Assembly (NCBI RefSeq): GCF_026015295.1
Contig: NZ_JAPDUW010000001.1
Span: 1,674,001-1,738,000, forward strand
DNA length: 64,000 nucleotides
From: Segatella copri
Lineage (GTDB): Bacteria; Bacteroidota; Bacteroidia; Bacteroidales; Bacteroidaceae
Direction: 5' to 3'
Under the pieces are notes generated by a model. It was not told where the DNA came from. It did not search any database and was given only the letters and a program-made list of their open reading frames with translations. A program made the translations under genes and the position numbers. Below, one piece after another: positions 36,744-45,965 of this stretch. Numbering within the stretch: position 1 is the stretch's first letter; each line of letters begins with the position of its first letter.

Positions 36744-39113
36744 ATGGAACGCAAAAAACAGACCGGGCATATCTGCCGATGGATGGCTTTAGGCATAATG
36801 ATAGCCACCATTGTTGTAGGATGTACCATTGGAATCGGCCTATTTGAATGGCGCGACAGAAGTAGTATGGAGAATAGAAATGCAGAACTGCATCTTTGGC
36901 GAAAAAGCATGTATGATTTGAACATACATGTCACCAAACTGGCCCTGCTCGGTGAAACGGCTGCCGACTGGGATTCAACAGCAGCGAACGAATACCACAG
37001 GCTTAGTGCGGATGTTAGTAGCCGCCTTCAGAATATAGCCGGTCTTTGTACCAATGAAGATATACGTTCGGTTCAGGAATTGTTGAAAGAAAAAGAAAGA
37101 CTTTTGCTTGCCATGAGAAATGCGATACACGAGTGCAACGATATTCATTCAAGGTTTACCACAGAAGTCCCTAAGATTGTAGAAAAGAGCAAGTCTGAAA
37201 GCAGAAGAGTCGTTTCATCAGCGCAGGAAGCGCAGAAGAAAAAGAAAAAAGGCTTTTTCAGACGTCTGTTCGGTAAGAAGTCCGAGAAGACAGACTCCTC
37301 CAAAGTCACGTTGAGACATAGCGAAACGGCAAGGATGCTGACTACGCTGCACAACGACTTGTTGACAAGACACCAGCAGCAGAGCCGTAAGGTAAGTGGC
37401 ATACTCGACAGCCTCAGAATCAGAAATGAGGTCATCAATAAGCATTTGCAGAATGTGATAACCGTTGTTGACGCAAAAGTGAATAATGGTATTGCCAAGC
37501 GTGAGCAGCAGATTAAGGCTATTGAAAATAGAAATCCTTATTATTATATATGTATGCTCAGCTCACTTATACCAGTGTTTCTCATTATGTTCATTCTTGT
37601 AAAGAAATTTGCAGCAAGAATGCGTAAAAGCCAAGCTGACATGGAGCAGCTTATTGCGGAACTTCAAGAAGCAAACCGACAGAATCAGGAACTGCTGAGA
37701 AGCCGTAGAAAGACGCTTCTGACCATTGTTCATGAATTAAGAAGTCCATTGTCTGCTATATCAAGCGAGTCTGCACAAATGCTTCGCGAGAGAGACCATG
37801 TTTCTTGCGAAAGAATGACTGGCATATATCAGTCCTCCAAGATGATGTCTGAAATGATAGATGGTCTGTTGACATTTTATCGCTTGGACAGCGGAAAGGA
37901 AACGCTTTTCAAGAAGCCTGTAAATTTGAAAAGCATTTCAGAAATGCTGCGGTTGGAGTATTCTGCACAAGCTACGCAGGCGGGTCTGACTCTTACGGTG
38001 CATGCCCATGCGGAAGGAGTAGTGATAGCTGACAAGTTGAAATTATTGAGAATCGGACGAAACCTGCTGTCGAATGCCATCAAATACTCATCGTCAGGAG
38101 ATGTCATACTGATAACCGAGTATATCAATGGAATATACACCATGTCTGTACATGATAACGGTACAGGCATGAGTATAGAACAGACAGCTGAAATCTTCAA
38201 GGCATTTCACCGTCTTGGCAATGCTGCAACTAAGGACGGGTTCGGGCTTGGTCTGTCTATCGTTGACAGCATTGTGAAACTGATGAAAGGTACCGTATCC
38301 GTAGAGAGTGAAAAAGGAAAAGGCAGCATTTTTACAGTGAAGCTGCCAATGGAAAGAGCAGACTCTCCGCAGAATGTGACAGACTGCTATCAAGGTATTG
38401 ACACTGCATCCAATTACAGGATCATAGCCATTGATGACAGCGAGGCACAGCTTGAAATCATACATGAGGCTTTTTCTGTTGCCGGAATGTCTTGCGATAC
38501 CTGCCGGAATGTGAACGATCTGATGCTGAAAATGCGTGAGAATGAATACGACTTGTTGATTACAGACCTGAAGATGCCGGAATACGACGGATATGCAGTT
38601 TTGGAACTTTTGAGAGCCTCCAATATCAGAAATTCACGATCCATCCCCGTATTGATACTGACGGCGTCCGACAACATCACCGAAGAGGAATTCATATCGG
38701 CAGGATTCTGCGGCTGCGTCTTCAAGCCTGTATCCTTTAAGGAACTCCGTGAGAAGGTTGAAGGATATATAGAAACCGTAACAAAAGAGCATAAGATGGA
38801 TTTTTCAAGGTTGATGGCATACGGAAATACGAACAAGCTGCTCGAGACAATTGTCGGTGAGACGAAGGAAGAGCTTGTAAGCATAAAGGCGACGGCTTCC
38901 ATAGAAGACAGGGTGAAAATGCAGAATATAGTACATCACCTGTACAGCTCGTGGAGCATTATCAGTGCAGACGGACCACTGCGGGAACTCAGCAGACTCT
39001 TGAAGAATACCTCTGCTACGGATGAAGAAATAAACATGGCAGTTTATGTTGTAATCAGACAGGCAGAGACCATCATCAATGAGGCAACAACACAACTTGA
39101 AAATAACGTTTGA
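36744..39113 (+). CDS. rteA: Hybrid sensor histidine kinase RteA
   Basis: 789 residues from ATG 36744. Two transmembrane segments (about 16-36 and 270-290) bound a ~230-residue helical sensor region with a basic patch KKKKKGFFRRLFGKK. The kinase core has phospho-acceptor His330 (VHELRSPLSA) and ATPase motifs (NLLSNAIKYS, DNGTGMS, GFGLGLSIV). A receiver domain follows with Asp608 (LLITDLKMPEYDG) and Lys in CVFKPVS. The C-terminal end looks like an HPt domain (IVHHLYSSW, His731/732). In CTnDOT RteA with RteB starts the cascade to excision and transfer. There it is cotranscribed with tetQ; here it has its own promoter. The stop is one base before the rteB start. Confidence 0.92.
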   Translation: MERKKQTGHICRWMALGIMIATIVVGCTIGIGLFEWRDRSSMENRNAELHLWRKSMYDLNIHVTKLALLGETAADWDSTAANEYHRLSADVSSRLQNIAGLCTNEDIRSVQELLKEKERLLLAMRNAIHECNDIHSRFTTEVPKIVEKSKSESRRVVSSAQEAQKKKKKGFFRRLFGKKSEKTDSSKVTLRHSETARMLTTLHNDLLTRHQQQSRKVSGILDSLRIRNEVINKHLQNVITVVDAKVNNGIAKREQQIKAIENRNPYYYICMLSSLIPVFLIMFILVKKFAARMRKSQADMEQLIAELQEANRQNQELLRSRRKTLLTIVHELRSPLSAISSESAQMLRERDHVSCERMTGIYQSSKMMSEMIDGLLTFYRLDSGKETLFKKPVNLKSISEMLRLEYSAQATQAGLTLTVHAHAEGVVIADKLKLLRIGRNLLSNAIKYSSSGDVILITEYINGIYTMSVHDNGTGMSIEQTAEIFKAFHRLGNAATKDGFGLGLSIVDSIVKLMKGTVSVESEKGKGSIFTVKLPMERADSPQNVTDCYQGIDTASNYRIIAIDDSEAQLEIIHEAFSVAGMSCDTCRNVNDLMLKMRENEYDLLITDLKMPEYDGYAVLELLRASNIRNSRSIPVLILTASDNITEEEFISAGFCGCVFKPVSFKELREKVEGYIETVTKEHKMDFSRLMAYGNTNKLLETIVGETKEELVSIKATASIEDRVKMQNIVHHLYSSWSIISADGPLRELSRLLKNTSATDEEINMAVYVVIRQAETIINEATTQLENNV

Positions 39114-39114
39114 T

Positions 39115-40443
39115 ATGGCAAAAGATACGATATTAGTGATTGATGACAACAGAACATTCTGCAACTATCTGTGCAGCATCCTTGAATCAAAAGGCTTCCA
39201 TACCAGGAATGCTTACAGCTTCAAGAATGCCGTTGAACTTGTTCGAAATGCGCATGTAGAAGATGTTGTCTTGTGTGATTTGCAGCTTGGAGACAATAAG
39301 ACGGGTAATGACTTGCTCAAGTGGATGAATGACAATGACATCCGCAATCCGTTTATCATTATGACCCAGTACGACCAGGCTGTCACAGCAGTAGAGGCAA
39401 TGAAACTCGGGGCGGTGAATTATATCCCGAAGGAGTTGCTGTTCGACAAACTGTATCCACAGATAGAGGAAATAATCCGTCACCGAGAGCTACGGAAAAA
39501 GAAAACAGGAAACATACAGGAAAGGAAGAGCAAGGCTTTTCAGGAGGTTTATCACCGTGTATTTCTGTGTGCTCCAATAGACATTTCTGTGCTTATTCTT
39601 GGTGCCAATGGAACCGGGAAGGAACATGTTGCACACAGCATCTGGGCAAAGAGCAACCGATCAAACAAGCCATATATCCGTGTGGACTGTGGCATATTGA
39701 GCAAGGAACTTGCCGCGTCTGAATTGTTCGGATACAGAAAAGGAGCATTCACGGGTGCTGAATGTGACAAGGACGGATATTTCGGTGCGGCAAGCGGCGG
39801 TACACTCTTTCTTGACGAAGTTGGCAACTTGCCAATCGAGGTACAGCAGATGCTTCTGCGTGTCCTGACGACGAAAACATATTCTCCTGTGGGAAGTACG
39901 GAAGAAAAGACAGCCGATGTAAGAGTAATAGCCGCTACCAACGAGAATTTGGAGGATGCAATCAAGGAGAAACGTTTCCGCCAAGATCTGTATTATCGTC
40001 TTTGTGAGTTTACTATTCAATTGCCAGAACTCGAATCATGTAAAGATGACATTCTCCCATTGGCTTCTGCATTCATGGAAGAAGCCAATGAGCGGATGAA
40101 CAAGCATGTTACGGCTATAACAGATGAAGCCCAGAAAGCCATGCTGACATATTCATGGCCTGGTAATGTTAGAGAATTGAAACATGTGGTCCAGCAAGCC
40201 GTACTGTTATCTGCAAATGATACAATCACAGAAGACACTTTGATGTTGAGCAAAGGATGCAGCCATCCTGCAACTAATTTGAAGGAGAAAAAAGACGGTA
40301 TTGAGAAGGAGCACTATGAAAAGGTATTGGAGGTGTTCGGAGGCAATGTCACATCTACAGCAAAGTCAATGGGGATAAGCCGTTCTACGATGTACCGGAA
40401 GATGAAGAATCATGGCATAAAGCATATAAGAAAGTTAAAGTAG
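39115..40443 (+). CDS. rteB: Sigma54-type response regulator RteB
   Basis: 442 residues. The ATG 39115 begins MAKDTILVIDDN, directly after the rteA stop; an earlier in-frame start would overlap rteA. Receiver domain with Asp55 (VLCDLQLGDN). AAA+ domain with Walker A (GANGTGKE, 163-170), the sigma54-contact loop GAFTGA (210-215) and Walker B (GGTLFLDEVGN). Fis-type HTH at the end (GGNVTSTAKSMGISRSTMYRKMKN). It should activate rteC after phosphorylation by RteA. Confidence 0.93.
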   Translation: MAKDTILVIDDNRTFCNYLCSILESKGFHTRNAYSFKNAVELVRNAHVEDVVLCDLQLGDNKTGNDLLKWMNDNDIRNPFIIMTQYDQAVTAVEAMKLGAVNYIPKELLFDKLYPQIEEIIRHRELRKKKTGNIQERKSKAFQEVYHRVFLCAPIDISVLILGANGTGKEHVAHSIWAKSNRSNKPYIRVDCGILSKELAASELFGYRKGAFTGAECDKDGYFGAASGGTLFLDEVGNLPIEVQQMLLRVLTTKTYSPVGSTEEKTADVRVIAATNENLEDAIKEKRFRQDLYYRLCEFTIQLPELESCKDDILPLASAFMEEANERMNKHVTAITDEAQKAMLTYSWPGNVRELKHVVQQAVLLSANDTITEDTLMLSKGCSHPATNLKEKKDGIEKEHYEKVLEVFGGNVTSTAKSMGISRSTMYRKMKNHGIKHIRKLK

Positions 40444-40453
40444 TGACGGATAA

Positions 40454-40498
40454 GTGTTTCAGAGATGATACTGTTGTTTCATTTTTGAAACACTTTTT
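40454..40498 (+). terminator. Terminator-like hairpin after rteB, with repeated GTTTCA sites
   Basis: GTTTCA-tttt-TGAAAC (40476-40491) followed by CACTTTTT; an alternative, longer pairing uses GTGTTTCA at 40454. The three GTTTCA/TGAAAC half-sites upstream of rteC could also serve as a regulator site; this is speculative. Confidence 0.55.
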
Positions 40499-40665
40499 CT
40501 GTAAGCTTCGCTACGTAATAAGCTTCTAATCGCGATGTTATATACTGATAATCATATGGTTACTTAAATTCGTTATTATTTGAAACCATTCTCTGGCATG
40601 GATTTAGTACAAAACTAAGTGTGTACACGCATCATTTAGTGTTGAACCCTTTAATATTTATCGAT

Positions 40666-41295
40666 ATGAAGCATCAGATATTGACAGAAACAAAGTTCTT
40701 CAAACTCTTGGATGGTATGGACAATATAGACCCAACCCAATTGCAGGTAGAATACCACATCTTTATCGGTCGTGTGATAGACCTTAGCCGCCAGGCTCAT
40801 GAGCAGCACGAGGCTATGCACTCTCTCGTATTTGCCGAAACCGAATTGCAGTATCATCCACTGTTGCATTTGGGTACTGAGCATATTCCCTGCATGTATG
40901 TGAAGAAAGCCTTGTCGTTTATCCGAAAGATGGTGCAGCATGCCAAGTCGGGGATATCCAATATGCTTTCCGCCCCAGTAGCTACGAATGCCATAGGCAA
41001 GGAAAAGTCAAATGAAGTCACCCCAATCCGTTGGACTGGCAAAGCTTCCGACCTTGTTGAACTCATTTATGGTATAGACGAACTGGGCTGTGTCAACGAT
41101 GGCGAGATACCTTTGAAGGAAGTAGCCGCATATTTCTACAAGATGCTTGGAGTAAATGCAAAGGAGTGCTACCACATCTATGCGGATATGAAGATGCGCA
41201 AGAACGAAAGTAGGACTTACTTCCTTGACAGAATGCAGGAAAGAGTAAACCGAAGAATGGAGCAAGATGAAGAAAGAGAGAGGATGAGGAGATGA
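40666..41295 (+). CDS. rteC: RteC transcriptional regulator
   Basis: 209 residues from ATG 40666 (a GTG at 40621 is possible but less likely). The conserved RteC signature IRWTGKASDLVELIYGIDELGCVNDGEIPLKEVAAYFYKMLG is present near the middle-to-end, followed by a helical basic C-terminus (DMKMRKNESRTYFLDRMQERVNRRM). In CTnDOT RteC is made after RteB activation and binds upstream of xis2c to turn on the excision operon, so the divergent control region at 6001-6154 is its expected target. Confidence 0.92.
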   Translation: MKHQILTETKFFKLLDGMDNIDPTQLQVEYHIFIGRVIDLSRQAHEQHEAMHSLVFAETELQYHPLLHLGTEHIPCMYVKKALSFIRKMVQHAKSGISNMLSAPVATNAIGKEKSNEVTPIRWTGKASDLVELIYGIDELGCVNDGEIPLKEVAAYFYKMLGVNAKECYHIYADMKMRKNESRTYFLDRMQERVNRRMEQDEERERMRR

Positions 41296-41696
41296 AATTC
41301 TGTTTACGACGACTCAGAAGAACGGCTCTATTTCTCTGTAGTCAGCACTGGACTATAAAACGTCGAATGGCGAAGTCGCGGAATGTGAAACCTTCGATGC
41401 CGTCATGGCAATGGCTGGACCTTACTTTTCTTACCCCATTACATCAAGATGGAATATTGGAAGCAAGCTATTGACCGGATATATCGTCTAACCAAAACTT
41501 TCTCTCTCAGGAGACAATGTCGTTCCCAAGAATTGTGGCGTCTGTTTTGGAAGTGGAATATCTTTCTCCTACAAAGCTAAGGAAAACTATTGCATCCGTT
41601 TCTTCCTTGATTACAATCTCCAGCCTTCTCACAGCAAAAAACGGTGAATGGATGAATACACTTGCCGTAGGAACAACTTTCGGAGTTAATTTATAG
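41296..41696 (+). pseudogene. Decayed outer-membrane beta-barrel protein fragment
   Basis: No intact frame, but conceptual translation gives barrel-like segments: TQKNGSISL, stop, SALDYKTSNGEVAECETFDAV.. with AGPYFSYPITSRWNIGSKLLTG, stop, then NCGVCFGSGISFSYKAKENY and, after a frameshift near 41640, EWMNTLAVGTTFGVNL followed by TAG. The last residues look like the C-terminal strand of an outer-membrane protein. At least two internal stops and one frameshift show the gene is dead, and its 5' part is missing, as if rteC now abuts an old deletion. Confidence 0.65.
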
Positions 41697-41774
41697 ATTT
41701 ATTGGGGATAAACTGCTTATTTATGCCGACTCTGTACATATAAGCAAATTATATAGTGAAAAAGAATAAAAAGA

Positions 41775-41815
41775 TTTGGTTTTGCCACAAATTTACTGTA
41801 TTTTTGTGGCAAAAC
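41775..41815 (+). promoter_or_regulatory. Promoter with perfect 13-bp inverted-repeat operator
   Basis: TTTG (41775-41778) and TATTTTTG (41799-41806) are spaced 20 bp, an excellent -33/-7 pair. GTTTTGCCACAAA (41779-41791) and TTTGTGGCAAAAC (41803-41815) form a perfect inverted repeat with an 11-bp gap, covering the -7 element and predicted start point. Repression by a bound dimer would block transcription; the DUF6088 product is the obvious candidate. Confidence 0.75.
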
Positions 41816-41820
41816 AATGA

Positions 41821-42435
41821 ATGGATATGGCAGAGAAGAGTGCTTACAATGAAATAAAAAGGAAAGTAAAATCTTCCAAACGGGGAACGTTGTTCTTTCC
41901 AGACTTATTTGCCCATACAGCTTCATCTGACGCTGTAAGGTCTGCCTTGGTTCGTCTATGCAAAGGCAGAGACATCATACGGGTAGCCCAAGGAATCTAT
42001 TGCTATCCAATAATTGACGAAAAATGTGAAAGTGGATTTATCACGCCATCTGTGGAAGAAATAGCAGAAGGTATTGCAAATCGTGACAAGGTAAGAATAG
42101 CCTCGACTGGTGCTTATGCCATGATTCTATTAGGATTATCCTCACAGATGCCATCAGATATTGTCTTTGTTACCGATGGTTCCTCCCGCAAGGTATCATT
42201 GGGTAAGGGCAAAAGCATTATGTTCAAGCATACCTCTGAAATGCGGACATTTGCCTATCGTTCAAGACTTATGTTACTTATCGTAATGGCGCTGAGAGAA
42301 ATTGGTGAAAGAAACGTAACAGAACAACAGATGAATATCATCAAATGTCATTTGAAAAAAGTTCCAGCAAACGATTTCCAGAAGGACATCTTGTTGGCTC
42401 CCATCTGGGTTCGTAAAAAATTGCAGACACAATGA
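41821..42435 (+). CDS. DUF6088 / AbiEi-antitoxin-like protein
   Basis: 204 residues (ATG 41827 is an alternative start). The N-terminal winged-helix pattern (KRGTLFFPDLFAHTASSDAVRSALVRLCKGRDIIRVAQGIYCYPI) followed by SGAYAMILLGLSSQMPSDIVFVTDGSSRK-like sequence matches DUF6088, a group related to AbiEi-type antitoxins, which repress their own operons. The gene lies just after a palindromic operator and overlaps the next gene by 4 bp (ATGA). It probably acts as the regulator of the two-gene cassette. Confidence 0.75.
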   Translation: MDMAEKSAYNEIKRKVKSSKRGTLFFPDLFAHTASSDAVRSALVRLCKGRDIIRVAQGIYCYPIIDEKCESGFITPSVEEIAEGIANRDKVRIASTGAYAMILLGLSSQMPSDIVFVTDGSSRKVSLGKGKSIMFKHTSEMRTFAYRSRLMLLIVMALREIGERNVTEQQMNIIKCHLKKVPANDFQKDILLAPIWVRKKLQTQ

Positions 42436-43877
42436 ATTATCAAGATATAGAAAGAATAGCAGAATTAGAGGAAGGCAGCAACTTGGAGTTCAAGGAATCG
42501 ACGGGACAGTTAGATCGCTCGATGGAAACGTTGTGTGCTTTTCTCAATGGTGATGGTGGCAATATACTTTATGGTGTCAAAGACAATGGCAAAATTATAG
42601 GTCAGGAGGTCTCCGACAGTACCAAACGTTCCATTGCAGAGGCAGTCAATAGAATTGAGCCTTTCGTGGAGTTGGAGATAGCGTATGTGCCTATTCCTGA
42701 AACCAATAAGTATGTGATATGCATTCATGCTGAATGTACACGATATATGCGTCCATTCACCTACAAAGGAAGAGCGTATATGCGTATTGAAAGTACCACT
42801 ACCTTCATGCCGCAAGAACGATATAACCATCTCTTAATGGAAAGAGGCGGCAAATATGGTTGGGAGGCAATGATCAACTCTGATTTGGAAATAAGCGACT
42901 TGGATGAGAATGCCATTCTCGGTGCTGTCCGTGAGGGAATACGAAACGGAAGACTTCCAGAAACAACCATTCGCGAGGAGATACCTGTAATCTTGAAAAA
43001 ATTCGGTCTGCTCCATGTTGGGAAACTAAACAATGCTGCCGCAGTATTGTTTGGCAAGAATTTGTATGGCTATCCACAATGCCTTGTGCGTATGGCTCGT
43101 TTCAGAGGAACAACAAAAGAAGAGTTTATAGACAACCAACGTGCGGAAGGTAACATTTATGAATTGATTGATGCCGCAATGGCATTTTTCTTTAAGCATC
43201 TCTCACTGTCTGGTAAGATAAATGGTCTTTATCGTGATGAAGAGTTGAGCATTCCGTACAAGGCTTTAAGAGAGAGCTGCATCAACTCACTTTGCCATCG
43301 CTCGTATCATCAACCGGGTAGTTCTGTAAGCATCGCTATCTACGATGATCGTGTTGAAATAAGAAATACAGGAACTTTTCCTGCCGACTTGCCTATAGAA
43401 CGTCTTATGCAGGAACATGACTCCAAGCCACAGAATCCAATTATCGCCAACGTACTCTATAAGAGCAAGATATTGGAGAGTTGGGGACGTGGAATAGGTA
43501 CAATGGTTGATGAATGCAAACGTGTAGGCTTGCCTGCTCCAGAATTAAATACTGATGGTAATTTTGTGTGGGTCGTGTTTAAGTATAATAGGAGCAGTGT
43601 GGTAAACACCCAACAAGCTACCCAACAAGCTACCCAACAAGCTACCCAACAAGCTACAAAATTTGTTCAGGAGCTGATTTCTGTTGTAAATACCAATGAA
43701 TATTCAGTAAAAGAAATCATGTCTCTCTTAAAATTGAAGGATAGGGTTAATTTCCTGAGAATTTATCTTACCCCTGCTTTAGAAGAAGGTCTAATTTCAA
43801 TGAAATACCCTAAAAATCCAAAGCATCCGGGACAAAAATATATGCTTACAGAAAAAGGCAAGGCATTATTAAAATAG
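42432..43877 (+). CDS. AlbA_2/Schlafen-type ATP-binding protein
   Basis: 481 residues. The N-terminal AlbA_2 domain (EGSNLEFKESTGQLDRSMETLCAFLNGDGGNILYGVKDNG) is followed by an ATP-binding region of the HATPase_c_4 type (ALRESCINSLCHRSY..GSSVSIAIYDDRVEIRNTGTFP, WGRGIGTMVDEC) and a C-terminal winged helix. Residues ~393-408 are four TQQA repeats. Such proteins are often annotated as transcriptional regulators or parts of defence or toxin-antitoxin-like cassettes; no tested function is known to me. Coupled to the DUF6088 gene by an ATGA overlap. Confidence 0.8.
   Translation: MNYQDIERIAELEEGSNLEFKESTGQLDRSMETLCAFLNGDGGNILYGVKDNGKIIGQEVSDSTKRSIAEAVNRIEPFVELEIAYVPIPETNKYVICIHAECTRYMRPFTYKGRAYMRIESTTTFMPQERYNHLLMERGGKYGWEAMINSDLEISDLDENAILGAVREGIRNGRLPETTIREEIPVILKKFGLLHVGKLNNAAAVLFGKNLYGYPQCLVRMARFRGTTKEEFIDNQRAEGNIYELIDAAMAFFFKHLSLSGKINGLYRDEELSIPYKALRESCINSLCHRSYHQPGSSVSIAIYDDRVEIRNTGTFPADLPIERLMQEHDSKPQNPIIANVLYKSKILESWGRGIGTMVDECKRVGLPAPELNTDGNFVWVVFKYNRSSVVNTQQATQQATQQATQQATKFVQELISVVNTNEYSVKEIMSLLKLKDRVNFLRIYLTPALEEGLISMKYPKNPKHPGQKYMLTEKGKALLK
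43608..43655 (+). repeat. Four tandem 12-bp units (ACCCAACAAGCT)
   Basis: Four identical units inside the AlbA-type gene, encoding TQQA repeats between the ATPase domain and the C-terminal winged helix. Gain or loss of units would change linker length without a frameshift. Confidence 0.95.
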
Positions 43878-43885
43878 AAAGACGA

Positions 43886-43925
43886 CAAAGGCAGTGAAGA
43901 TTTGTTCCACTGCCTTTGCCGTTTT
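43886..43925. terminator. Bidirectional terminator between convergent genes
   Basis: CAAAGGCAGTG and CACTGCCTTTG, an 11-bp perfect stem, followed by GTTTTTATTT; the reverse strand also has a T-rich side. Confidence 0.85.
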
Positions 43926-45928
43926 TATTTCTGTATCAAGTGTTTCAAATTCTCGTCAGCAGCGATGCGCTCCAGTTCGTCCTTGACAATCTGCTTGACA
44001 TCCTCCTTTATCTGATTGTAGTTGTCTTGAATAGCTTGCTTCATGCAGTCATTGCCATTGGCATCCTTGAAGTCGTTGATGATAGGGATAGGCTGATAAT
44101 GGCTTTCCTCTCGCTTTACCTTGTCGGTGTCAACGACAATCTCGGCATGGAAGATCTTCTGCTCTATGCGTTCGGTGAAGTTGTCGGAAACAGAGCCGAC
44201 AAACATACCTTGGGTGAGTCCGCTAATCTTGCTTGGCGGAATGAGACTGTCCATCTGGGTATTGATGGATGTAGAGACATCCTGACGGTTGATGGAAATA
44301 GACTGGCGCTTTTGGAGCACCTTGCCGAAACGCTCGGATAAAGTCTTGGCGGTTTCGCCAACGACTTGTCCGCTGAAGATATTACCAACGGTATTGATAA
44401 CCACCTTAGCCTCCTTGTCTCCATAATCGCGAAACAACTGCGAGAAGTCCTGAAAACCCAGGCAGACGGCAACCTTGTTGCTTCGTGCCGTAGCAATCAG
44501 ATTATCCAAGCCTTTGAAATAGATAGTCGGCAACTCGTCAATGATAACGGATGATTTGAGTTGTCCCTTCTTGTTGATGAGTTTCACGATGCGGCTGTTG
44601 TACAAACCGAGTGCAGCACCATAAATGTTCTGACGGTCGGGATTGTTGCCGACACATAGAATCTTCGGTTCTTCGGGATTGTTGATGTCGAGTGTAAACT
44701 CGCTTGCGGACATTACCCAGTAGAGTTGTGGTGAGATCATTCGTGACAACGGAATCTTTGCGCTGGCAATCTGACCCGCCAACTGCTCCATCGCTCCACC
44801 TTGCCAGGCATCCATGAACGGAGATAGGTAGTTCTCCAGTTCGGGATAGCTCGTCAGTATCGGAAAGACATCCTCGTATCTGCGATTGAGTAGTTCGATG
44901 GCATGGGGAAAGGTGCAATACTTTCCGTTCTTGTAGATGCGTAAGTACCAGATGATGGCTGCAAAGAGGATAATCGGACTCTCCACGAAGAAGTCGCCCT
45001 GCTTCTGAACCCACGTCTTGTTGAGATTGAGCATGATGGTGTATGCACTCTCATAGGCATCGGAAATGTCACTCATGAAATCCGGGTGAATCGGATTGCA
45101 GCGATGACTTCTGCGAGGATCATCAAAGTTGATGACATAGAACTGGGGCTTGACCTTATATCCATTCTGATGGTTCATCATGTGGTTGTAGGCAATCGTA
45201 GAAAGGTCGGGAAACTTGAAATCATAGATATACATTGAATACCCCTTCTCTATCTGCTGTTTGATGTAGTTGTTCACTACAGCAAAAGACTTGCCACTAC
45301 CCGGTGTACCTAACACGATGGTGGCTCGGAACGGATTGACCACGTTGATCCATCCTCTCTGCCATTTTTTCTTGTAATAGAATCGTGTTGGCAGATTGAC
45401 GGAATACTCGTTCTCCATGAGTTTGGTCTCCTGCATGAAGCTCTCGTTCTCATTATTGAAGACATCCTCCATGAGGTTGTGTTTCAAAAGTCTGCTCATC
45501 CAAAGTCCTCCCATCAACAGGCAGATATAACCCGCTGTCATTGTAAATATGTACAGCGTGGCATTGCCCAAATTAGATATAGGCAACAATAATATCCACC
45601 AGTTGAGGAAGAACAGACAGAAGCCTACGGCAAGAACCGTCCAAATCTTGCTCCAACTCATCTTCTCTGCCTTTACGCCCTTGGTTCCAAGACATGAGAG
45701 TGCCAAGAGTAAAAGCGAGAACAACTTTGTGTAGAGGATAGAATGAAACAAACCACCTGTACGGTTGAAGTTGATCAGGATTCTGTCAACCACCCCGATT
45801 GTCACTCCCCAAATGTGCATTGCCTCGTAGCAATACCAATATACATTCATAATTGCGAGTATGATACTCACAGCACGGAGAAAATCCATTATTTTTCCCA
45901 ATGCTCTCAAATCGTCTTCTTGTGCCAT
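43925..45928 (-). CDS. mobC: MobC, VirD4-like coupling protein
   Basis: 667 residues. Four predicted membrane segments in the first 145 residues, then the ATPase with Walker A (GTPGSGKS, 207-214) and Walker B (VIIDE, 461-465), and a TraM-recognition-type region around the later motif. Type IV coupling proteins bring the nicked DNA and relaxase to the secretion channel at the inner membrane. Third gene of a mobA-mobB-mobC minus-strand operon, 37 bp after mobB. Confidence 0.93.
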   Translation of the reverse strand: MAQEDDLRALGKIMDFLRAVSIILAIMNVYWYCYEAMHIWGVTIGVVDRILINFNRTGGLFHSILYTKLFSLLLLALSCLGTKGVKAEKMSWSKIWTVLAVGFCLFFLNWWILLLPISNLGNATLYIFTMTAGYICLLMGGLWMSRLLKHNLMEDVFNNENESFMQETKLMENEYSVNLPTRFYYKKKWQRGWINVVNPFRATIVLGTPGSGKSFAVVNNYIKQQIEKGYSMYIYDFKFPDLSTIAYNHMMNHQNGYKVKPQFYVINFDDPRRSHRCNPIHPDFMSDISDAYESAYTIMLNLNKTWVQKQGDFFVESPIILFAAIIWYLRIYKNGKYCTFPHAIELLNRRYEDVFPILTSYPELENYLSPFMDAWQGGAMEQLAGQIASAKIPLSRMISPQLYWVMSASEFTLDINNPEEPKILCVGNNPDRQNIYGAALGLYNSRIVKLINKKGQLKSSVIIDELPTIYFKGLDNLIATARSNKVAVCLGFQDFSQLFRDYGDKEAKVVINTVGNIFSGQVVGETAKTLSERFGKVLQKRQSISINRQDVSTSINTQMDSLIPPSKISGLTQGMFVGSVSDNFTERIEQKIFHAEIVVDTDKVKREESHYQPIPIINDFKDANGNDCMKQAIQDNYNQIKEDVKQIVKDELERIAADENLKHLIQK

Positions 45929-45965
45929 TGTTTTTCTGTTTTGAAGTTATACCTTGATAATACGA

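Noticed and set aside
40594..40612. TGGCATGGATTTAGTAC as a sigma54 -24/-12 promoter of rteC
   Set aside because: The TGGCA half fits but the -12 TTGC half does not; although RteB has a GAFTGA loop, the match is too weak to call.
43608..43655. CRISPR-like array
   Set aside because: Units are 12 bp, perfectly adjacent without spacers, and lie in frame inside a gene.
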